From Holtermannia corniformis (Eukaryota; Basidiomycota; Tremellomycetes; Holtermanniales): 62,359 bases of DNA. The notes under the pieces are model-generated. The model was not told the origin of the DNA. It saw only the letters and a list, made by a program, of their open reading frames with translations, and did not search any database. The stretch lies in NCBI GenBank assembly GCA_001599935.1, contig BCIJ01000004.1, positions 964,831-1,027,189 of the forward strand, read 5' to 3'. Every line of letters begins with the position of its first letter. The stretch's first letter is position 1. Positions 23,686-35,197 of this stretch are shown here, piece after piece. Made by a program: the position numbers and the translations under genes.

Positions 23686-24071
23686 TGCAATGTGATTGCT
23701 GGGAAGACATCGGCCTCGCTATATACGGCGAGCAGGACCGGAAGCAATGGCTCGCCATGACGAGCGATCGTCATCTGGCATGACGCCGTGCGCAGTCGGA
23801 GTGTTTTCGCGCGGGGCGATCGCGAGGCACCGCGGCGTCGAGTGACCTCGGCGTCGAGTGACCTCGGCGTCGTTTGTTAGCGTCCGTGCGCCGAGGGTTA
23901 CAGGCGCAGGACCATGGAAGTCAACTGGGAGTCATGTCAACTGGGAGTGACACCGTATCAGCGACAAAGACGACCGGCTAACCCCCCGGTGACGTCACGT
24001 GACACTGCGAGAATCGTACGTCGAGTTTTCATCCAGCACGTTGGTCCTTGCATCCATCCATCCATCCAACA
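23686..24071. promoter_or_regulatory. Divergent promoter region, surface protein / SAHH
   Basis: 386 bp between the two start codons. It holds 2.5 copies of a 16-bp direct repeat (unit CGGCGTCGAGTGACCT at 23833-23872) and a direct repeat of GTCAACTGGGAGT near 23919-23948. It also has a TGACGTCACGTGAC stretch (23990-24003) that contains both a CRE-like TGACGTCA and an E-box CACGTG. Role inferred from position only. Confidence 0.4.
23833..23872. repeat. 16-bp direct repeat, 2.5 copies
   Basis: Unit CGGCGTCGAGTGACCT occurs at 23833-23848 and 23849-23864, with a partial third copy to 23872. It lies in the divergent promoter region and may be a small binding-site array or a slippage product. Confidence 0.7.
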
Positions 24072-25590
24072 ATGGTGAGTCGATGGCATGCATCTCGCTG
24101 CAGCTAACACGCCAGTCATCATACAAAGTCGCAGACATCTCGCTCGCCGCGTTTGGCCGCAAGGAGATTGAGCTCGCTGAGCGCGAGATGCCCGGACTCA
24201 TGTACTTGCGTGAAAAGCACGGCAACGCCAAGCCTCTGGCTGGTGCCCGCATCGCCGGCTGCCTTCACATGTAGGTTACTCGAGATTGGGCCGTGCTGAC
24301 GCCCGCAGGACGATCCAGACGTGAGATGAAAACTATCCGAACCAAGCTGATCGTCCCAGCGCCGTCCTGATCGAGACCCTGACCGCTCTCGGTGCTCAAG
24401 TCACCTGGTCGTCGTGCAACATCTTTTCGACCCAGGACCACGCTGCGGCCGCGATTGCCGCGACCGGTGTCCCCGTCTACGCCTGGAAGGGCGAGACCGA
24501 GGAGGAGTACGTCTGGTGCATCGAGCAGACGCTCTCTGCTTTCCCCGACGGCAAGCCGCTCAACCTGATCCTCGACGACGGAGGCGACTTGACCACGCTC
24601 GTCCACGAAAAGTACCCCCAGTACCTCGGCGACATCAAGGGTGTTTCGGAGGAGACGACCACGGGTGTCCACCACCTCTACAAGGCCTTCCGCGACGGCA
24701 AGCTCAAGATCCCGGCCATCAACGTCAACGACTCGGTTACAAAGTCCAAGTTTGACAACTTTGTGCGTCCCTGCTGTCTGACCCGACTGACATTCAGTAC
24801 GGCTGCCGCGAGTCGCTCGTCGACGGCATCAAGCGTGCGACCGACATCATGCTCGCCGGCAAGGTCGCCGTCGTCGCCGGCTTTGGCGACGTTGGCAAGG
24901 GCTGTGCCGAGTCGCTCCGCTCGTACGGTGCGCGTGTCATCGTGACCGAGATCGACCCGATCAACGCCCTCCAGGCCGCCATGGCCGGCTACGAGGTCAC
25001 CACGATGGAAGAGGCCGCTTCGCGCTCCAACGTTTTCGTGACTACGACTGGCAACCGCGACATTATCACCGCCAAGCACTTCGAGGCCATGCCAGAGGAT
25101 GCTATTGTCTGCAAGTGAGTTGCTACACCCCGACAGCGCTGACGGCAGCATCGGCCACTTTGACATTGAGATCGACGTCGCTTGGTTGAAGGCCAATGCC
25201 GTGTCCCACTCGAACATCAAGCCACAGGTCGACCGCTACACGATGAAGTCGGGTCGCCACATTATCCTCCTCGCCGAGGGCCGCCTCGTCAACCTCGGCT
25301 GCGGTACCGGTCACCCCTCGTTTGTCATGTCGTGCTCGTTTGCCAACCAGGTCCTTGCCCAGATCGCCCTCTGGACCGAGAACGAAAAGTACCCGCTCGG
25401 CGTGCACATGCTGCCCAAGGCGCTCGACGAGGAGGTCGCCCGCGCCCACTTGGCCCAGCTCAACATCAAGCTCACCGAGATGACGACCGTTCAGGCCGAC
25501 TACCTCGGCCTCCCCGCCAACGGCCCCTACAAGCCCGACCACTACGTGAGTCTATCCTGCAAGGCTTGGCTGACCCCGCAGCGTTACTAA
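24072..25590 (+). CDS. SAH1: S-adenosylhomocysteine hydrolase
   Basis: Cytosolic NAD-dependent enzyme that cleaves S-adenosylhomocysteine to adenosine and homocysteine, sustaining all methyl transfer. Seven exons: 24072-24074 (ATG alone), 24116-24270, 24309-24320 (12 nt), 24360-24762, 24798-25114, 25149-25545 and 25582-25590. Diagnostic motifs: [52 protein letters not shown], the NAD-binding [20 protein letters not shown], and the family C-terminus KPDHYRY. Both microexons are required: without them the conserved MTIQTAVLIETL block cannot be built. Length is as expected for the family. Confidence 0.95.
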
Positions 25591-25888
25591 GCGACCTCGT
25601 CCCGGCCTCAACGCCTGGTCCTGCATAACCCTTGGCCTCATTGCATAGTTTCCGGTCAAGGCTTCAACTGCCGCATGTGTACTTTGATGTGTGATGAGCT
25701 GTCTAGGTAGACAGCATGTATACGGTCGATCGCCATGACATCGCGGCCGTGGGTGACGCAGGGTCTCGCCCTACCTCGCTATGCATTCGTAGGTCGCGTG
25801 GGACGCTATGCCACCGCGCACTGTCCACCCGGCGAGCGCCAAGCGCTGGTGACGCTAGTGAGACGGGCGTGAATTATAATGCATGTCG

Positions 25889-28800
25889 TTACCAGGGCTC
25901 GTCACCCGTCGAGCCAGACGGCCGGCGCGGGTAGAACGTCGACTGAGGTCAGCGCCGTCTAGCGCTGGTCACTCACATTCGGCTCTGGCTCCTCTTCCGA
26001 GTCGGATGCCCAGATGTTGTCATCGGGCATGGCCATGACGCCGGATGCTGGGTCGAATGAAAACCGTTGGCGAAGGAGACGACGCTGCTCGGCGCTGGGT
26101 GATGGCGTTGGATCTCTCCACGGGTTGGTACCGGACGATTGCTGTGACGGCGGTGGTCGTGTCGTGTCTTGCGATGCGGCGTCCCACTCGTCTGTCGCTT
26201 TCGACAGCTTTTTGCCGACCTTGCGGCGCAGGCTCAACACGACCGAGCGCGGGCCTTTGACCAGAGGGTGGGACGCGAGGGATGGAAGCCACGGGGTGGG
26301 AAGACGCCCAGACAGCGCCGGGTGGGCATACTTGCGCCGGCCCGTGTTGAGCACGCCCGAGTAGAACGAGTTCATCGGGGGTTGCGACTGTCGTTAGCTC
26401 GTTCGGTGCGAGAGAGCTCACATAGTCGGTGCGTGCGTCGGACGGGGCGACGTAGAGCGTCTCGTCGTTGACGGCGTAGCGTTGGCGGTTGAGATTGCTG
26501 TCGTCAGCCGTGTCGAGCTGAGCGACTCACCTCTGCGAGCGCGTTACCGGCTCTTCCTCGCGCACACCAACCACCTGCTCTGCCGCCTCGCCGCGCTCGA
26601 CCTCGCAGATGTTGCTGAGCGCAACATACTTGCACAGCGGGCGAAAGTCGTTGTAGAGCGTCCAGCTCCAGTAGGCCGTGTAGAGGATGAGCGGGATCAT
26701 GGCGACCGAGGCTGCCCACGATTGGCGCAGGGTAAACAGTCCCGTCATGAACAGCTGGAAGAGGAAGACGCCCCAGAGCAGCCGGCTGAACGTGATCCGC
26801 CACGCGCTCCCACTGCTTTCGTACGGTTTGTAGAACACTGCTGTCAGTAGCGATCAGCGAGTAGCGACTCACCAAAGAGAACCTTGTACTTGTAGACGAG
26901 ATCTGTCGTCAGCTCGGTCACACCGTGCGACTCACATCCGATGCCAAAGTAGATGCTGCCGAACACGAGGATCAACGGGGAGACGACCGAGTAGCAGAGG
27001 CACACGGTGAAGACGAGGATCGCCTGGGGGTAGACGGTGCCGTAGTTGAGCGACGGAGGGGCGTAGATCTCGGCAAAGTCTACGGTCAGCGCGGCTAGGC
27101 TGTAGGACCTACCTCGCGGGGTCTTGGTGTAAAACAGGCGGTAGAAGGCGAGCGTAAGGACCGAGCCGACGTTGAGGAGCTGGAACGGCATGATGCCGAG
27201 GCCTGCGAGGTCAGGCTCAGCAGTCAGGCGGTTGCTCACCTTGGAGCATCACGTAGGACATGAAAAAGTTGCGAGCGTTGGCGCCTTGCAGCACCTCGGC
27301 GATTTTCTCGGGAATCTGGGGTCAGCGGGGTTGGATGGTAGCTACCCACCTTCATCGGCGACTGCGCGAGGTCTTTGGCGAGCGTCCAGTAGCTCGACGC
27401 GACGAGAAAGACGCCGAGGACGTTGAGGAGCAGCGCGAGGGTGTATCTTATGTCAGCGCGGTTGACAAGGACGACTCACTTGCGCATCAGGGCGTATTCG
27501 ACGGCACTGCGCGAGTACAGGCCTTGGCCGAGTGAAAGCCCTGCTGTCAGCTTGGTCTATGTCGCCAACGTACACTCGAGGAGGAACGGAAGCAGGCCGT
27601 TGAACAGGATCAGCGCCGACGACGGGAGGGTGTTTTGGACGACGGCGCCGATGCGTGGGTTGGCGGCAATGATGCGGGCGAGCCACGGTGCGACTTTTTT
27701 AATCTCCTCGTAGGAGAGGAGGGTCGCGAGGAACGTTACGGGCGCTGGCGTCAGCCGAGTCGCAAGCCATGTACTCACCGACCCAGAACAGCAAGACGAG
27801 CGCCACAAGCGAGAGCACGACGAGTTTGCGCACGTCAATGTTCCGGCGGGAGAGGGCTAGGTTGGACCACAGGACGTCGCGCGGCTCGGGGGCGAGGACG
27901 GTGACGACTTGCGAGTGGTGAGGAAAGTGGACGACTTGGCAGGCCGTCTGCGCGTGCTTGACATCCTCAAAGGTGACAAACGCCGCGTGGGTCGCTGCAA
28001 ACTTGGCCTTGCGCATCGACCGGACCTGCTCGTCAGTCTCGGCGAAGCGAGCCTCCCAGTACTCGATCGCGTCGACCGAGGCGCCAAACCAGCGCGGGCG
28101 GTATCGTGGGCGCGAGCGAGCGGCTTGAATGGGTGCTAGGTCGGGCTCGGTGTAAAGAGCTGGAGAGTAGCCCGTCGTCCCTTTGGCGGGGTTGCCCACG
28201 TATGCCGCCCACGCTGCCTCGAGCTCGAGCAACGCGCGTGTCCTCGCGTCCAGACGCTGCTTGAGTGCCTCGACATTGCGGCACACGCTCACGCTCTCGA
28301 CCGTCCATCCCATCGCCTCGAAATAGTCGGCCAGCGCTCGATCCCCGCGGAGGTGGTTCGGCACGTTGGTCACCAGAACCGTGCGCGCCGAGACCGAGTG
28401 GATCAGGTGGAGGGAAAACGACTGCCGGGCTTGGACAAAGCGGTGGTAGTTGCGGTGGAAGAACGAGAGGCAGAGCAGGGTGAACACGTAGGTGAAGACG
28501 AGATGGAGCGTCAGGCTGGTCTGCGGGTCGATGATCAAGTCGTAGAATGTCGGCCCGGTCGGCGTGGTCTGATTGTAGTGCCCAGTGTGGTTGCTCGGGA
28601 CCTCGGGGTCACTGTCGATCGAGCCGTTGCGCTGGGGTCAGCTCGGCATCGTGATCAGACTTACCGTCCAGTTGATCGGCATGAGCACGGCTGCCGCCGC
28701 GACCGCGCTAATGGTGAAGAGGTAAAAGGACATGCGAAAAAAGTTGAGCAGCTGCCGTCAGCACGGGCCACGGGCTAGCGACTCACCACCGCGGCGTCGA

Positions 28801-29187
28801 GGCCAACCGTCTGGAGAATGGCATACTCGCTCGTGCGCAGCGTCGGCAGGATCCAGCCAAAGAAGCGAGACGAGGGTGACGACTGGGCCGTGTCCGAGTG
28901 GGCCGGTGCGGGCGAAAAGTCTGCCGGTCAGCTCTGCAGGTACATTCCCGCTCACCCTTGAGCTTGGTCCGGCCCATGTAGATGACCTCCCATCGTGTGC
29001 GGAGAAAGCAGAACAGTAGAAAGGACACCACGCCGATGGAGAGGGACAGTGCGAGCTGGGTCGAGAACCACGGGCCTGCGGTCAGCGGGTTCAACCAGAT
29101 CAGCCTACCTTTGTACTTGTCTGCGGGTCAGTATCGCACAGTCTGCTAGCACTCACACGTCGGCGGGCTCCCTGGCGGCGCAAGCAT
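25889..29187 (-). CDS. CSC1/OSCA-type osmosensitive cation channel (DUF221)
   Basis: Calcium-permeable stress-gated channel family of the plasma membrane or endomembranes. It starts MLAPPGSPPT at 29187 and splices through a 12-nt exon into YKYKGPWFSTQLALSLSIGV. In order: three N-terminal helices, the cytosolic RNA-recognition-like domain (TVLVTNVPNHLRGD; FVTFEDVKHAQTACQ), then the 7TM core (VLSLVALVLLFWV; IIAANPRIGAVVQNTLPSSA; GLGIMPFQLLNVGSVLTLAF; VSPLILVFGSIYFG). The tail is long and polar (SFDPASGVMAMPDDNIWASD). About 14 exons, the last ending STGDEPW with TAA at 25889. N-glycosylation sites (NGS, NHT, NQT) lie in the first lumenal loop. Confidence 0.85.
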
Positions 29188-29681
29188 CGTTCAATGTAGA
29201 CATGGAGGCGAGCAGTGGCTCATCGTGCAGGGGTGTATTACGTAACCAGGCACTGTGGCTCCTTTGGCGGTGGCTACTCGGAAGAGTGGACTGACAGCTC
29301 CTATCATGATCGTCCGACTTTTCGATATCAAGTGAGATTAAGCAAGACAACAGCTTGGATACGGATCAAATCGAGCACGTGATCACAATCCTTCATATAT
29401 TGACCGTGGATCAGAGCGGGTTCCTCCACTCGCAGGTCGTCGTATCAACGGCCCATCAATAGGGATTGCCTCGCATTATTCACGATCTTGTAGGTTGGGT
29501 CACACGGTACTTGCTGACATTGTCGATGGGATAGCCCTGGTCCCTGCGCTTGTATGCGACAGGACAAGAGGACGACTCGAAAGGTGACCTCTATTCACCG
29601 CGGGCTTCTTGCGACGGATCTCGATGTTCCTCGAGTACACTAACAGGTACATCTCGGAAGCGATGCATTCGGTACATCCGC
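29188..29681. other. Intergenic, no gene seen
   Basis: About 490 bp upstream of the CSC1-like start and downstream of the small gene at 29682-30121. AT-richer than its surroundings; presumably promoter for the channel gene. No supported frame. Confidence 0.4.
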
Positions 29682-30121
29682 TTACTGCGTGGGTTGACAC
29701 TGGTCGCAGGTGTTTACCTCGGGCTCGCTGTCGCAGCTACCGTGAGGTACCTTTTGCCACTGGCCGTCAACGAGCGCCTCGTAGGACGTGATAGTCATCT
29801 TGGAGTTAGTCTGCGATCGTCAGCCTGAGCAGTCTTTCGAGCATCTCACCGGTGCGTGGCACTCGCCGTGGTGGTCTGCCAGACGTTTCAGCTTTGCCAG
29901 ACTGTCGCCAGTCTGCGTGAAGCCCGGTGTGGTCCTACCCGACCTCAAGTCGAATTTCTGGGTCACTCGGAATGTGGTGCCGTGTTCGGCCAACTGAGCA
30001 AACTGTGATTGATTCGTTTCCAAGGAAACCACTGGCAACATTGTCGATGCATCGAGGATCGACCCGTGCGTTATGTACGTCGAGGCTGCTTAGCTGAGGC
30101 CACCATCGCAATGACCTCCAT
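29682..30121 (-). CDS. Small unknown protein with C-terminal CxxC, copy 1
   Basis: Three exons join in frame into a product of about 115 residues. It starts MEVIAMVASAKQPR at 30121 and splices by an intron beginning GTACATAACG into LVSLETNQSQFAQLAEHG. It then runs FRVTQKFDLRSGRTTPGF and LAKLKRLADHHGECHAP, and splices by a GTGAGA...CTGACGATCGCAG intron into TNSKMTITSYEALVDGQWQK and a CDQCQPTQ tail. Stop TAA at 29682-29684. No signal peptide. I do not recognise it, but the copy at 30236-30509 shares the start, the FDL/VDL block, the SYE...DGxWQ block and the Cys tail, which supports coding. Confidence 0.4.
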
Positions 30122-30235
30122 TCACCTCTCCGTACCGGCGAAGGCAATGCAGATGTAGGAGTGTCGAGACGAGATGGCGTTGCTCAGCCTTTATATGACA
30201 AAAGAGGTGCATTACGTAGGCGCGCCTATTCGATC

Positions 30236-30509
30236 TCATGCATACGAGCTCATATGTTTTTGTATCTCGCACAAGTCGCACGTCGTCACTGTGGCTTCAT
30301 GACTTGCATCAACTTCAGGTACTTCCTGCCACGAGCCGTCGATGGCGCTTTGCTGTTCGTAGGAGGCTGCTGCCTCTCTGTTCGAATTCAACCGACCCGC
30401 CCTGCTTCAAGTCGACATTGTACGAAGCGACCTTGCCACGCACTAGCTTATGCACTATGCCAGGCGAAGCCATTCCCGAAAGGAAGTGTGTGATGACCTC
30501 CATTCGCAT
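30236..30509 (-). pseudogene. Shortened, frame-disturbed copy 2 of the small CxxC gene
   Basis: The 5' part reads MRMEVITHFLSGMASPG, then VASYNVDLKQGGSVEFEQ. The 3' part, in another frame, reads SYEQQSAIDGSWQEVPEVDA ending TCDLCEIQKHMSSYA. Both parts align with the gene at 29682-30121, and both share the DNA ATGACCTCCATTC at their 5' ends. I cannot find a clean intron joining the two frames, so this is either a decayed copy or a gene whose splicing I have misread. Confidence 0.35.
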
Positions 30510-30670
30510 CGAGTGGAAGGAAAGTAGTTGGACCTGGGGTTCGGTGTCTAACGGAGTTAGGCGTGAGGGTTACTTCCCCGCGGACCGGACTGATGTCATC
30601 CCGTGCAGATCGCAAGGCACGACCGAGCTTATGACGACACTGCGACGTTAAAACGTTCCACGAGCTGGGA

Positions 30671-31688
30671 ATGCACCCAACCACAATGTACACCGCCCTC
30701 CTCGTCGCTGTCGCCATCGCCAACACTGCCGCCGCCGCAGTCCAGTCGCTCGCCGCGTCGGGCCAGTGCCTCCAGGTCTCTGGCACGGCCGCTAGCGGCT
30801 CAGCCGTCACGCTCGGCTCGTGCAACTCGGGGAATGCGCAAACGACGCCGACCGGGCAGCAATGGGTGATTAGCGCAGGCAACAACGCTGGCGTCCAGCT
30901 CTTTGGCTCATCCCTTTGCCTCGACGCTGGCGCAGACACGGGCGGTAGCGTCCTCACGTAGGTTCCTCCTTAACTATCCGAGCTGACGGCAGGGTCGCAA
31001 CGTGCTCGCAGAGTGCTACCCAGACGTGGTACTTGACGGCCGACAACCGCATGTGAGTGTGAATCGCCAGACTTGGCTGACATCAGTGCGATTACCGGCG
31101 GCACCCAGTGCGTCCAAGCGTCTGGCACGAATGTACAGACGGGTACCTGCGCCCCGGCCGTCGCAGCGCAGGCATGGACCCCTACCTTTCTCTTTGACCA
31201 GTCTTCCGCCTCTTCAGTCGCTTCGGGCGCTACCGGTGCTGGGTCGGCCGCGTCGGCATCGGCATCGTCTGGCATCGCGGCTGCTTCCTCTTCGGCCGCA
31301 TCGGCTGCGTCTGGCGCATCGTCCCTCGCTGGTGAGTCATCACTTGGAGGCTCGGCTGACATGTAGGCTCCATCGCTACCGCCATTTCGTCCGCCACTGC
31401 ATCCGCTGCCAGCGCTGCCAGTGAGTCCCCTTTTACCGACCCCGCTGACAGCCAGGCTCGGCCGTGTCTGCTACCGGAGCCGCCGCCAGCGTCACCGACT
31501 CGGCTGCCTCTGCCGCCTCGGGCGCGTCGAGTGCCGCTGCCTCGGGTGCGTCTGCCGCCTCGAGTGCCATCTCGGGTGCGGCCTCGGGCGCCTCGTCTGC
31601 CGCTGCGTCGCCCACTGGCGCCGCAGACGTTCGCGCCGTGCTCAGCCTGCCGCTGGCTGTCGGCGCCGTCGCTGCTCTGTTCCTCTAG
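30671..31688 (+). CDS. Secreted beta-trefoil (ricin-B-type) lectin-like protein with GPI-type tail
   Basis: The signal peptide is MYTALLVAVAIANTAAAAVQ if translation starts at 30686; an ATG at 30671 would add five residues. A single beta-trefoil-like domain follows: GQCLQVSGTA, QQWVISAGNN, SSLCLDAGADTGG, TQTWYLTADNR, GGTQCVQASGTN and AAQAWTP, i.e. the repeated Q-x-W/CL pattern of carbohydrate-binding trefoils. Then come two short exons and a long Ser/Ala-rich stalk (SVASGATGAGSAASASASSG). The end is hydrophobic (SLPLAVGAVAALFL), consistent with GPI anchoring. Six exons. Cell-surface carbohydrate binding is inferred; there is no catalytic domain. Confidence 0.7.
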
Positions 31689-31725
31689 ACCACACTGTCA
31701 ATGTTTACCTATGCATTTAATTCAG

Positions 31726-31869
31726 CGCTGCAAGTGTGGTGCATGATATACATGGATCTGCTTTACCTCTGCTGGAGGTTGGGGTCTACGGAGGGGTCTG
31801 CGGAGGTTGGTTCGCATCGAGGAGGTAAGAGTACTCGATAGCTCGGGCAGGGGTTGGGGATCTGCTCGT
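31726..31869 (-). repeat. Duplicated fragment of the 3' end of the 36.1-38.4 kb gene
   Basis: Read on the minus strand, this 144-bp piece aligns with 38285-38462. Shared blocks: ACGAGCAGATCC, CGAGTACTCTTACCTCCTCG, ACCTCCGCAGAC, GTAAAGCAGAT and ATCATGCACCACACTTGCAG. It spans an intron end, the last coding stretch and the 3' flank of that gene, with small indels. It sits at the 3' edge of the lectin-like gene. Confidence 0.65.
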
Positions 31870-32730
31870 TGTCTGGACGGCTGGCGGCAGCCGGGCCCAC
31901 GCTGCGTTCGCTCTGTCGACAAGGGGATCCGGCGCTCCCGGAGCGACATATCTCGACGCCTGGCAAGGAATCTGATCGGCGCCGACGGGGCTATCTAGCC
32001 TTGGCTTTGTGTGTGCCGGCCAGTTGCTGTGCGGGACCTCGAGCGTTTCAAGCTGGGCCGAGGATGGTCGAGATCGAGCCAGACGTACAGTCGGTCGTAG
32101 GGAGCATCGGAGGGATGGCGTGCAGCCTGACGCCGTTGAGGACTTGACCGTGTAGAGACGCCAGGTACTCTGCAGACCGTGTAGAGTCGAATACAAGCAG
32201 TTGCCGAGTGGGACGGTGACGACCGGAGGGGCGGGGGCAAGTATGTGATCGGGTCGTATATGGGTTTGCATGTTTGGATGAAGATGCAGGCGTTTGTTCT
32301 CGTGCAGTTGACGCACGGGACAACTGCAATGGTCAGTTCGGCTTTGGGAGGGCGTTTCGACGAACCGATGAACGCGGGGACGGTACCGACTGTCAAGAGA
32401 TCCAACTGTATCTGGCCCGACTTGTCGACTGGCTCGTTGCTGTAGCCCACAGGCCGATGCGTGTGCGAGCAGCTTGGCGACCTCGCTGGAAACGGTCGTG
32501 ACGGGTTCGAGCACGCTCATCCGACGAGCGTTGACCGGTCGGCGGCTGCAGATGCGGCGAGGCGATGAACCAGAGCACGCTGCAGGGACGGTGGCCCATA
32601 TCGAGTTGGCCAGTGGGGCAGCATCAGTGATGATACCGTGGGCGACCGGTCGAATCGACACCGAGAGCTGAGCGAGCCGAGCTTGAGCGCGAGTCTTGCA
32701 CGACGACTCGTCGAGCTCGATCGTCTGCAT
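31786..32730 (-). pseudogene. Unknown gene or decayed gene with two competing frames
   Basis: A long frame starts MQTIELDESSCKTRAQARLA at 32730, with core-like codon use for about 70 codons (SVSIRPVAHGIITDAAPLAN). From about 32450 a different frame has the better composition (VGYSNEPVDKSGQIQLDLLT; AELTIAVVPCVNCTRTNACI) and stays open for about 150 codons. I found no GT-AG intron that joins them. The 3' end overlaps the duplicated fragment at 31726-31869. No family recognised. A frameshifted gene is the simplest reading; an unusual splice or sequence error is possible. Confidence 0.3.
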
Positions 32731-32919
32731 CGTGTATAGTTGTGTTGCTGTCCTGAACGGTCGTTCGTACGGGCAATGATGAAGGTTTTCACCGCACAGA
32801 CCTTGGTCATGGCGGCTAGTGCAGGGGTCGTCGCCGCCTCGGCTCATGTGCTGGCACTGGTCTTGACGTCCAGCCAGCCATGACAATCACAGCGGCCAAG
32901 CAAGACGCACGGTGGTCGT

Positions 32920-33060
32920 ACCGCGGCTTTGCAATCACGTCCACCCACGACCCGCATCGCCAGCATCCCGTGTCCATCCTGCTACACTCACGCTCGACGC
33001 CACAAGCCGATCGACTACCAGATCGACGAGATAACTTTGCGACTCGCCGCTCGCCACGCT
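32920..33060 (+). repeat. Duplicated segment, copy A
   Basis: About 130 bp that match, in opposite orientation, the segment at 44080-44202. The core CCGCGGCTTTGCAATCACGT is identical, followed by CCCGTGTCCATCCTGCTACA and CGCTCGACGCCA. A one-base offset changes frame relative to the other copy. Confidence 0.65.
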
Positions 33061-33130
33061 CTGCATGACCGCTAGACATTACTATACATCTATGTAACAA
33101 CTCAGCCCCCTGACGCCATATGCATACAAC

Positions 33131-35197
33131 TCAGCCCCCTGCCCTAACACCCGTGTTCTTGCACGCGAGATGGACAAAGACGCCAAAGAGGAGAAACGCA
33201 AGGAGCGTCTCGGCGCACTGCTCATAAGCGCCGAGGGTCTCGATGCAAGAGGCGATACCCCTCTCGTCGGCCATCTCGCCATTGCTGTCGTCAGCGAGGT
33301 CGACGAGCACGACGTACACTTTATAGAGTCTCCGCGAGACTAGACTATGCACAGATAAAACTGCGACGCCGTGTTCGTCGGCGAGCTTGCCACCGCATCC
33401 TGGGTACGGACAGGTCTGCGGTCAGCGCTGTCGCGAGCGAGGACGCACCCCTAGCCATTCGGCCCACGTCCGGTGCCGCTCTGCCTTTGGGCGCTTGTCG
33501 ACCGGGACGCCGCGGTTGCGAAACGTCAGGATGGCGGCACAGTGGCACAGCTTGGCAATGCCAAACACATAGAGCGTCGAGAGATCGGCAGACGAGATAA
33601 AGGGTTGCTGCGGTCAGCGCGGCCATACGATCAAGACTCACCCCCAGCCACATGTCCAGCCACAACGCCTTGATGAGCGCACCGATCGAACCCGGCTTGC
33701 GGCTGAATACGAGCTTTGCGAGGAGTACACACGAGCGATAGAACATATCGTCGAGGGCGAATGGAAAGCGGGGACCCTGGGCCTCGGCAAAGGCGTCAAA
33801 CTGCTGCTGGACGGCGGCGATCGAGTCGGTAGCGTTGGTAAAACCCCATCCCGGAGCCGGGCGCGAAGGCTTCTTGATCTGCAAGTAGGGACCAGCCGGG
33901 AGGCCGTGCGCTGGCGTCGGCTTGGGCGGGTCGGGGTCGGAGACGCGCGCCTTGGTCGACAGGAACATGCTGACGAGGGCGGCAAACTTTTCAGGCGTCG
34001 TTTGCTTGTAAACCTCGTCATCGAGTTCGTTCTTGACGTAGGCTTCAATCTTGTCAATCGCGCCGACGACACAGACCTTGCGCTCGTCCCCGCGGCTCGC
34101 AACCTTGGCGCACGGGCGTGCAAGGTCCATGGCCTTGAAGATGCGGTTGTCGATAGCGGCGGCGTCGGCGGCGGGGGGCACTGGAGCCTTGGGGACGGGC
34201 AGGGCGGGAATGTGCCCACGGACATGGCAATACCGCTAACGTTAGCCTGGTCTAGCGGACGAGACTTACCTCGACTTCGGTCACCGTCTTGCCGTCGACT
34301 GTGAACGGGCGGATGGTGGTGGCATCCATGGCAATATTGGCGAGGCGCAGGGTCTGATCGATGACCTCGGTTGAAGTGTATTGTATGCCCTTGGGATCGC
34401 AAAACGACCTGGCGTGAGCGCGGTCGAGCAGCAGTAACTCACCTTCACGCCCAGAGCTCGGTCTTGTAGCCGTCGGCGGCGTTGGTAGCCTCGGCGAGCG
34501 TGTAGGCGACGGCCATCGAGTCGTCGATGGCCTCACGCGCAGTGCTCTTCTCCAGTGGCATGGTCCCACCCGTCATCATGTCGATCGCGGTGTGCGTCTC
34601 GCCTTGGTAGACTGTTATCTTTTGGTGATCGCACCATGCCGAGCGGTCGTTGGCGCGCTTCTTGATGGCATCGAGGACGCCCTTGTCGATGGTCGGGTAG
34701 ATGCGGAGCAGATCACTTTGGAGGTCGAGGGATACCTTCCAGCCCTTGTTGCTCACGCCTTCGCGCTGCATGTGCCACTCGGTAGCATGCGGATCGCGGT
34801 TGGCGATGAGCTTGAGCGCCTCGTGCTGCGCGACCGAGTACATGTTCTGTAGGTGATAGCGATCGGGCGTGAAACACCACTCGATCAGCTTGGCGTCGTA
34901 CTGCGGTGAGCCCCGCGGAGGGTACTCGTCGTCGTTCTCGGCGTCCGACTGGCCCGACTCGTCCGGCTCGTCGATGATCCCGTGCAACTCGCTGCACTGA
35001 GACGCTGGCGCCGTGTAGCGCTTCTTGCGGAGCGTGGGTTTGGTCGGGGTGCCTTCGTTCATACGCCGAAAGCGGCGCTCTCCGGGCGACGATGGCTGCG
35101 TCTGCTCGGCAAGCGGCGACGAGCTCGGCGGGGGGNCTTCTTCTTGCCCTGAACAGTCAGTTGTGTCGAACGGTACGGGGCGTACCTTTTTCGGCAT
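33131..35197 (-). CDS. Large protein of unknown function
   Basis: It starts MPKK at 35197, then an intron, then a Lys/Ser/Pro-rich stretch (SPLAEQTQPSSPGERRFRR). The body has good coding character: YDAKLIEWCFTPDRYHLQNM, KGWKVSLDLQSDLLRIYPTI and DGKTVTEVE. Spliced on, it reads VCVVGAIDKIEAYVKNELDD, DDMFYRSCVLLAKLVFSRKP and SADLSTLYVFGIAKLCHCAA. A small Cys cluster (TCPYPGCGGKLADEHG) follows. The last exon is uncertain: either straight readthrough to 33131, or a further intron ending GACGACAG. An unresolved base at 35136 falls in the second exon, and the frame is off by one there, so some bases may be missing. I recognise no domain. Introns of 33-40 nt look normal. Confidence 0.5.
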
